Positions 59,510-64,000 of a stretch of 64,000 nucleotides of DNA are shown piece after piece; position 1 is the first letter of the stretch, and the number at the start of each line of letters is the position of its first letter. The stretch is from UBA10646 sp003456175. GTDB lineage: Bacteria > Bacteroidota > Bacteroidia > Chitinophagales > Chitinophagaceae. The stretch lies in the NCBI GenBank assembly GCA_031976225.1, contig DALYLQ010000004.1:1-64000 (forward strand), read 5' to 3'. Both the position numbers and the translations under genes were made by a program. The notes beneath the pieces are model-generated. The model saw only the letters and a list, made by a program, of their open reading frames with translations. It was not told the origin of the DNA and made no database searches.

Positions 59510-60145
59510 TTAGTCTATTTCTGTAACACCGCCTGTAACAGTGAATTTCATTGCATCGGCGGCAGATACATTTTCAAGTGGTTTAATACGATGTTTGGGT
59601 ACAAAGTAGGTGATGCCTGAAATAGCATAGCTGTGTGGTACATACACTGTAACATGCTCGGGCAAGTTAAAATCTGTGGCTGCGGCTTGCGTAATAAACC
59701 CGATACGCCATACATCGGTAGCATCAACATTTACCAATACAGGAGTGTCAAATTTCTTTTTATTACCAGCGAAAGCTTCAAGAAAATCTTTAACTGAGCT
59801 ATAAATGAATTTGATGCCTGGAGTACGCTCTAACACCCGATCAAGTACCTCTACTAAACGACCTACTACAAAGCTGCTACTTATCCAGCCAATACCCACC
59901 ACCAATGCTATTACAACTATAAAACCTATACCTGGGGCTCGCTTTACGTAGCCAGAAGCATCAATTTCAACCATATTCGGGAAAATACGATGGATGATAT
60001 TGGGCAAAAAACTATCTACCGTTTCAAACAACCAAAATACAACGGCAATAGTTACAGCAATAGGTGCAATTACAATGAGGCCTTGCAAAAAGTATTGCAA
60101 TATTTTTTTACCAGTATAGCGGGCCTTTTGTTGTAGTGTGCTCAT
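59510..60145 (-). CDS. DUF502-family membrane protein
   Basis: 211-aa inner-membrane protein of unknown function. Two helices: 'YFLQGLIVIAPIAVTIAVVF' (about 17-36) and 'IGFIVVIALVVGIGWISSSF' (about 72-92), the second followed by 'GRLVEVLDRVLERTPGIKFI' and 'YSSVKDFLEAF', the DUF502 signature. The C-terminal soluble domain has 'VWRIGFITQA' and 'VPHSYAISGITYFVPKHRIK'. DUF502 genes often accompany envelope genes but have no assigned role. An exact copy of the variant motif CATTTACGTAAGTA lies 44 bp upstream of its start. Confidence 0.85.
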   Translation of the reverse strand: MSTLQQKARYTGKKILQYFLQGLIVIAPIAVTIAVVFWLFETVDSFLPNIIHRIFPNMVEIDASGYVKRAPGIGFIVVIALVVGIGWISSSFVVGRLVEVLDRVLERTPGIKFIYSSVKDFLEAFAGNKKKFDTPVLVNVDATDVWRIGFITQAAATDFNLPEHVTVYVPHSYAISGITYFVPKHRIKPLENVSAADAMKFTVTGGVTEID

Positions 60146-60189
60146 GTTAGGTGCGAAAGTAATAGCTAAGCAATTGAATCGATGGTATT

Positions 60190-60203
60190 TACTTACGTAA
60201 ATG
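60190..60203 (-). repeat. CATTTACGTAAGTA variant motif, copy B5
   Basis: Exact; between the DUF502 start and the terminator of the small exported-protein gene. Confidence 0.6.
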
Positions 60204-60207
60204 ACCT

Positions 60208-60241
60208 AAAAAAACCTCAAAGCAATGATACTTTGAGGTTT
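60208..60241 (-). terminator. Terminator of the small exported-protein gene
   Basis: 11-bp perfect stem AAACCTCAAAG / CTTTGAGGTTT with an 8-nt loop; on the minus strand it is followed by further T residues. Confidence 0.85.
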
Positions 60242-60263
60242 CTCTGAAAAGCAGATAATTCGA

Positions 60264-60446
60264 TTAAGCTTTTTTAGCTTCTTTCTTCTCTTCTTTCTTT
60301 TCAGTACCTTTTTCTTCTTTGTTGCAGCTTTTTTCTTTTTTGCAGCAGCTCTTGCCTTTAGCACATTTCTTTCCTTCGCCACCGCCAGCAAATGCTACGC
60401 CGCTAACTAAAGCTGCAGCCATTACAAGTGTTAATACCTTTTTCAT
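60264..60446 (-). CDS. Small exported Lys/Cys/Glu-rich protein
   Basis: 60-aa protein with a clear signal peptide, MKKVLTLVMAAALVSGVAFA, followed by a mature part of only about 40 residues: 'GGGEGKKCAKGKSCCKKEKS' then 'CNKEEKGTEKKEEKKEAKKA'. Four Cys in a C-x6-CC-x5-C-like pattern lie in a Lys-rich context, then an alternating Lys/Glu helix-like tail. I know no family for it. The cysteines might bind metal or form disulphides in the periplasm. It has its own terminator and lies alone between DUF502 and psd. Start ATG 60446 chosen because it begins the signal peptide; an in-frame ATG lies 42 bp further upstream. Confidence 0.65.
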   Translation of the reverse strand: MKKVLTLVMAAALVSGVAFAGGGEGKKCAKGKSCCKKEKSCNKEEKGTEKKEEKKEAKKA

Positions 60447-60525
60447 TAAAGTTGAATTTTGGATAAATGATGCCTCTAAAATAAACAATATTGTTACAGT
60501 GTTACACTGCCAAAACGTTAAAATG

Positions 60526-61185
60526 TTAAGCGAAAGTGCCTAAAACCGTTACACCACCCTGTACGGTTTGGTTCATTTCAACATTCACTTTAGTGCCAAT
60601 TGGTAATAGAATATCAACCCTGCTACCAAACTTAATAAAGCCATACTCATCGCCTTGTTGCACTTGTTGCCCTACTTTAGTATAGTTACAAATGCGTTTG
60701 GCTAAAGCACCGGCAATTTGTTTGAAGAGTACTTCGCCATAGTTGTTTTTGATTACCACACTCCAACGTTCGTTTTCAGTACTACTTTTCGGATGCCAAG
60801 CCACTAAATACTTGCCTTTATGGTATTGGTTATAAACCACCTGACCACTAATGCCATTTCTGTTCACGTGTACATTGGCAGGGCTCATGAAAATACTCAC
60901 CTGTAAGCGTTTGTCTTTAAAATATTCTTCGTCGTGTACTTCTTCTATCACAACAACCTTACCATCGGCCGGACAAATAATCTGTTGTGGGTTAACCGTA
61001 AGCTTACGATTAGGAATCCTGAAAAATGAAATGATAAATAACACCAATCCGAGTGTTACGATAAAAATAGTAGTGGCTAACCAAGGCATTTCGGCGCTTA
61101 GAAACATAAAACTAATTACGTTGATAATGCCAAATAGTAGGGTTGCAATGCCAATACTTTGGTAGCCTTCGCGATGAATGGTCAT
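60526..61185 (-). CDS. psd: Phosphatidylserine decarboxylase (archaeal/Bacteroidota-type)
   Basis: 219-aa pro-enzyme that makes phosphatidylethanolamine. Two N-terminal helices (about 11-54). Core: 'PQQIICPADGKVVVIEEVHD', 'LQVSIFMSPANVHVNRNGIS' with the conserved N-V-H-x-N-R, and 'GKYLVAWHPKSSTENERW'. The self-cleavage motif is 'FIKFGSRVDILLP' (GS at about residue 188): cutting before Ser gives the pyruvoyl cofactor on the small alpha chain. The short length fits the PSD-A-like group. It follows cdsA by 39 bp on the same strand, so two phospholipid genes form one unit. Confidence 0.93.
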   Translation of the reverse strand: MTIHREGYQSIGIATLLFGIINVISFMFLSAEMPWLATTIFIVTLGLVLFIISFFRIPNRKLTVNPQQIICPADGKVVVIEEVHDEEYFKDKRLQVSIFMSPANVHVNRNGISGQVVYNQYHKGKYLVAWHPKSSTENERWSVVIKNNYGEVLFKQIAGALAKRICNYTKVGQQVQQGDEYGFIKFGSRVDILLPIGTKVNVEMNQTVQGGVTVLGTFA

Positions 61186-61224
61186 GATTCTATGAAATAA
61201 TTTGGGGGTAAAGATAATAGCCTG

Positions 61225-62136
61225 CTACCAACGTAACAGCATTTCTGTAAAAAGCCATACAATAGGTGTTGCTAAAAGTAAGCTATCAAAACGGTCTAAA
61301 AAGCCACCATGGCCAGGCATCATATTGCCGCTATCTTTAACGCCCGCCATCCTTTTGAGTTTGCTTTCCAACAAATCGCCAAGTGTACCTACCGTAGCAA
61401 TAATAGCAGTGAGTGGTACTAACACTTGCCACGGCAATAGCTTACCTAATAAGCTAAAATGAAGTGCAGCTTCATTTACGTAAGTATGTACAATAGGCGG
61501 TAATCCTAAGCTTACTACCCCAATAGCAAGTATGGCGCCGCCAATGGTACCTTCCCAAGTTTTCTTGGGCGATATAGCAGCAAGTGGCGTTTTGCCAATG
61601 AGTGAACCAACAATATAAGCCATAGTGTCATTAATCCAAATAGTAGCAATAATGATAATTGGTATCCACTGTCCTGTTTGATGTTGCGAAGCATCGCTAT
61701 TTCTGAGTAATTGCATACACATCCAACTCAAGGAAATATATATCCAGCCAATAAGAGTATGCTTAATGGTATTGGTTTCTGTGTTTCTGCCAATTACAAT
61801 AATGCCTACGGGTAATGCCACAATACAAGTAAGTAGCAACCAAGCACCAACAGCATCAAGTGCTAAGGTGCCTAAACTGTAATGATGCCTTGAGGCAAGC
61901 AGTAGTAACGCTTGTCCGAGTACAATGGCACCGTATTTATGAAAGGCCGTAATAGTTTTGTATGCAGGATAAATAGTACCTATTAGTTTTTGATACTCCC
62001 ACCAACAACCCACATGAATAATGCTGAACAACAATAAAAAGGTCCATTGGTTATAACATAGACCTAACAGCATAATTGCTACAAAAAAAATAGCACTAAT
62101 GCTTCGGGTTTTAAGCGTTTGTAAGTTCAATGCCAT
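61225..62136 (-). CDS. cdsA: Phosphatidate cytidylyltransferase
   Basis: 303-aa integral membrane enzyme that makes CDP-diacylglycerol from phosphatidate and CTP. About eight helices. The signature lies near the C-terminus: 'SPKKTWEGTIGGAILAIGVV' (about 190-209), then 'ATVGTLGDLLESKLKRMAGV' and 'KDSGNMMPGHGGFLDRFDSL', with the catalytic Asp residues of S-x(8)-D-x-x-K-R-x4-K-D. 'WINDTMAYIVGSLIGKTPLA' is also conserved. It probably forms an operon with psd downstream. A CATTTACGTAAGTA motif copy (61473-61486) lies inside the gene. Confidence 0.95.
   Translation of the reverse strand: MALNLQTLKTRSISAIFFVAIMLLGLCYNQWTFLLLFSIIHVGCWWEYQKLIGTIYPAYKTITAFHKYGAIVLGQALLLLASRHHYSLGTLALDAVGAWLLLTCIVALPVGIIVIGRNTETNTIKHTLIGWIYISLSWMCMQLLRNSDASQHQTGQWIPIIIIATIWINDTMAYIVGSLIGKTPLAAISPKKTWEGTIGGAILAIGVVSLGLPPIVHTYVNEAALHFSLLGKLLPWQVLVPLTAIIATVGTLGDLLESKLKRMAGVKDSGNMMPGHGGFLDRFDSLLLATPIVWLFTEMLLRW
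61473..61486 (+). repeat. CATTTACGTAAGTA variant motif, copy B6
   Basis: Exact; inside cdsA. Confidence 0.6.
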
Positions 62137-62202
62137 ATACGAATATAGCTACTGCATTGCTTCGTTTAAAACTATACTATCTTAGAAACCAATTACAAGA
62201 TT

Positions 62203-63573
62203 ATGTTGGTACAAATTCCGCAAGCACAACAACAGTATTTTAATACAGGTGCAACCCTAAGCTACCACTTTAGAAAGCAGCAATTATTAATGCTGCAAGC
62301 AGTTATTAGAAAATATGAATCGGCCATATTAGAAGCCTTGTATACCGATTTAGGTAAGAGTGCCGAAGAAGCCTATGCTAGCGAAGTTGGTTTTACACTT
62401 AACGAGATAAAATACACATTAGCTCACTTACGTAAATGGATGCAGCCACAATCGGTACGTACCAACTTGTTAAACCTGCCAGGAAGTAGCAAGCTATATT
62501 ACGATCCGCTTGGGGTAGTTTGCATTATTGCACCATGGAATTACCCATTTCAATTGTTAATAGCGCCGCTCATTGGTGCTATTGCCGGAGGTAATTGTGC
62601 TGTATTGAAACCGAGTGAGTTGGCTCCGGCAACATCGGCCTTAGTAGCTACTATGATAGCCGAAGTGTTTGAGCAACAATATATTGCAGTAGTTGAAGGA
62701 GAAGGGCATACGGTGTTGCCTGCATTACTGCAAGGCTTTCGATTTGCACATATCTTTTTCACAGGAAGTATTCCCGTTGGGAAAGCTATTTATCAAATGG
62801 CGGCAGCACAGCTAGTACCCGTTACGTTAGAATTAGGAGGTAAGAGCCCCGCTATTGTTACTGCTAATGCTAACGTGAAAGTGGCGGCCGATAGAATTGT
62901 TTTGGGTAAGTGTTTAAATGCTGGGCAAACTTGTGTTGCACCCGATTACTTGTTGGTGCACGAATCGGTATTAGATGCAACAATCACAGCATTGAAAGAT
63001 AGCATTGAGCGAATGTATGGTAAGCAACCTTTAACAAATACAGAGTATCCTAAAATTATATCTGAGAAGCGTTTTCAGCAATTGCTTCAATATTTACCGC
63101 AAGGTACCATTGTACATGGTGGCGGTTACGATGTTGCTTCCCGTAAAATCGAGCCTACTTTATTGACGCAAATAATGCCCGATAGCAACATCATGCAAGA
63201 TGAAATTTTTGGGCCTATCTTACCCATTTTTAGTTATAGCGACCATACTGCAGCATTGCAAATAGTACAGCGGCAGCCCAATCCTTTAGCGTTGTATATA
63301 TTCACCAACAATAGCAGTGAAGAGCGTTTTTGGATGGAGCAAGTACCCTTCGGTGGCGGTTGCGTGAACAATACATTGTGGCATTTGGCTAATGAACATC
63401 TGCCCTTTGGTGGCATTGGTAATAGTGGTATTGGAACGTACCATGGTAAGCACAGCTTCTACACATTTACTCACGCGAAGCCTATTTTAAAAACGCCAAC
63501 TTGGTTTAATCCTGCTTTTAAATTTCCGCCTTTTAAGGGCAAAATGAAGTTGTTTAAAATGTTCATGAAGTAG
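62203..63573 (+). CDS. Aldehyde dehydrogenase (class 3-like)
   Basis: 456-aa NAD(P)-dependent aldehyde dehydrogenase. 'GVVCIIAPWNYPFQLLIAPL' is the N-P-W-N-Y-P cofactor region with the active-site Asn; 'KPSELAPATSALVATMI' binds the nucleotide; 'FFTGSIPVGKAI' follows; catalytic Glu lies in 'LELGGKSPAIV' and catalytic Cys in 'NAGQTCVAPDYLLV' (about residue 246). 'DEIFGPILPIFSY' and 'PFGGGCVNNTLWHLANEHLP' complete the family. Short length and the hydrophobic basic C-terminus ('FKGKMKLFKMFMK') fit the fatty-aldehyde (class 3) branch. Carries one dispersed 14-mer and one variant motif. Confidence 0.93.
   Translation: MLVQIPQAQQQYFNTGATLSYHFRKQQLLMLQAVIRKYESAILEALYTDLGKSAEEAYASEVGFTLNEIKYTLAHLRKWMQPQSVRTNLLNLPGSSKLYYDPLGVVCIIAPWNYPFQLLIAPLIGAIAGGNCAVLKPSELAPATSALVATMIAEVFEQQYIAVVEGEGHTVLPALLQGFRFAHIFFTGSIPVGKAIYQMAAAQLVPVTLELGGKSPAIVTANANVKVAADRIVLGKCLNAGQTCVAPDYLLVHESVLDATITALKDSIERMYGKQPLTNTEYPKIISEKRFQQLLQYLPQGTIVHGGGYDVASRKIEPTLLTQIMPDSNIMQDEIFGPILPIFSYSDHTAALQIVQRQPNPLALYIFTNNSSEERFWMEQVPFGGGCVNNTLWHLANEHLPFGGIGNSGIGTYHGKHSFYTFTHAKPILKTPTWFNPAFKFPPFKGKMKLFKMFMK
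62425..62438 (-). repeat. CATTTACGTAAGTA variant motif, copy B7
   Basis: CATTTACGTAAGTG on the - strand, one mismatch; inside the aldehyde dehydrogenase gene. Confidence 0.5.
63091..63104 (+). repeat. Dispersed 14-mer, copy 27
   Basis: TATTTACCGCAAGG, one mismatch; in the aldehyde dehydrogenase gene, read Y-L-P-Q-G. Rightmost copy. Confidence 0.7.
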
Positions 63574-63612
63574 CATGGTACCATTACTTTGCGACGAGCA
63601 ACCCCAATACGT

Positions 63613-64000
63613 ATGCATATTCCCCAAGTTGTAGCTAAAAAGCTGTACCCACTGTTAATGCGGGTGCACAAGGTGTTTCGTTCTAATAGTGCCGTTAAAG
63701 TAGCACCGAAAAAAACCTTACCGCCAGAATCGTTTCACATTTTGGAGGCAACTGCTAACAATGGAACCAATGTAAGATTGAGCACCCTTGCGGGTAAAAA
63801 AATTCTCGTAGTGAATACTGCCAGCTACTGCGGTTATACAGCGCAATATGCCGAGTTGCAAGAGTTGTATCATCGTTACCGCAATAGCTTGGTAATACTT
63901 GCTTTTCCCAGTAACGATTTTAAACAACAAGAGCCCGATACCGATGAAACAATTGCTCAATTCTGCAAAACAGAATACCGTGTAGCATTTCCAGTAATGC
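63613..64000 (+). CDS. Glutathione-peroxidase-family protein, 3'-truncated by window edge
   Basis: First 129 residues of a thiol peroxidase of the glutathione peroxidase family; the frame is open at the right edge. After a basic N-terminal stretch of about 40 residues it has 'KILVVNTASYCGYTAQYAEL', where Cys in S-Y-C-G-Y is the peroxidatic residue (usual form S-K-C-G-F-T), then 'LAFPSNDFKQQEPDTDETIA'. In most relatives the second block reads F-P-C-N-Q-F; the Cys, often the resolving one, is Ser here, while the conserved Gln of QEP remains. Start ATG 63613 gives MHIPQVVAKK; the N-terminus is longer than in most family members and has no clear signal peptide. Confidence 0.85.
   Translation, partial: MHIPQVVAKKLYPLLMRVHKVFRSNSAVKVAPKKTLPPESFHILEATANNGTNVRLSTLAGKKILVVNTASYCGYTAQYAELQELYHRYRNSLVILAFPSNDFKQQEPDTDETIAQFCKTEYRVAFPVM

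Noticed and set aside
23512..63104. Dispersed motif as a CRISPR array or ordinary tandem repeat
   Set aside because: Copies are scattered at irregular distances and on both strands, and many lie inside genes; no spacers or cas genes.
21058..63104. Dispersed motif as a polar chromosome-segregation signal (KOPS-like)
   Set aside because: Orientation is mixed (16 against 11) in one stretch, without the strong strand bias such signals show.

Overview
The window is a stretch of chromosome from a member of the Bacteroidota, most likely the Chitinophagaceae or a close relative. The evidence is a SusC/SusD pair, a PKD-repeat surface protein with a type IX secretion (T9SS) type B C-terminus, a PorG-like barrel, GldB, BatD, TAnnTTTG-type promoter boxes and mostly weak Shine-Dalgarno sequences. 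No rRNA, tRNA or CRISPR array was seen. A run of ten N at 18609-18618 marks an assembly gap inside a gene.

Region 1 (1 to about 19.8 kb, all on the + strand) is an AT-rich, tightly overlapping surface-polysaccharide locus. Its left part resembles the Pseudomonas aeruginosa O5 B-band pathway: a WbpD-type N-acetyltransferase, a WlbA/WbpB dehydrogenase, a Wzx flippase, a second hexapeptide acyltransferase, HisH-like and HisF-like subunits, the WbpG amidotransferase and a WbpI-type 2-epimerase. Together these suggest a 2,3-diamino-2,3-dideoxy uronic acid residue carrying an amidino (acetamidino) group. The right part holds glycosyltransferases, an FkbM methyltransferase and a Wzy-like polymerase. 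Decay is visible: a broken GT4 gene joined to the tail of a GT2 gene (9.8-11.0 kb), a frameshifted GT11-like gene (13.4-14.2 kb) and an orphan C-terminus (16.2-16.45 kb).

Region 2 (19.9-23.4 kb) continues with a NodU-type carbamoyltransferase, a GT2 enzyme and a CpsB/YwqE PHP-type tyrosine phosphatase. It has the base composition of the rest of the chromosome.

Region 3 (23.5-64 kb) is housekeeping chromosome. In order: an M16 peptidase; rplM-rpsI-rpsB-tsf; a giant PKD adhesin; gldB; apaG; mutL; a leftward ykuK-comEC-purH group; batD; a two-component system divergent from pyrD; terC; an MBL hydrolase; a YrdC/YciO protein; rnhB with a DUF3667 gene; ctaA; an MDR dehydrogenase; a membrane zinc peptidase; the SusC/SusD pair; porG-like; DUF502; a small Cys/Lys-rich exported protein; psd and cdsA; an aldehyde dehydrogenase; and a truncated glutathione peroxidase at the right edge.

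The most unusual signal is a dispersed 14-base quasi-palindrome, CATTTRCCGYAAGG. I count 27 close copies between 21.06 and 63.10 kb, on both strands, in all three codon phases inside genes and often directly after stop codons. I found none in the first 21 kb. It behaves like an uptake-signal or HIP1-type genome signature and is absent from the polysaccharide locus, which fits recent acquisition of that locus.
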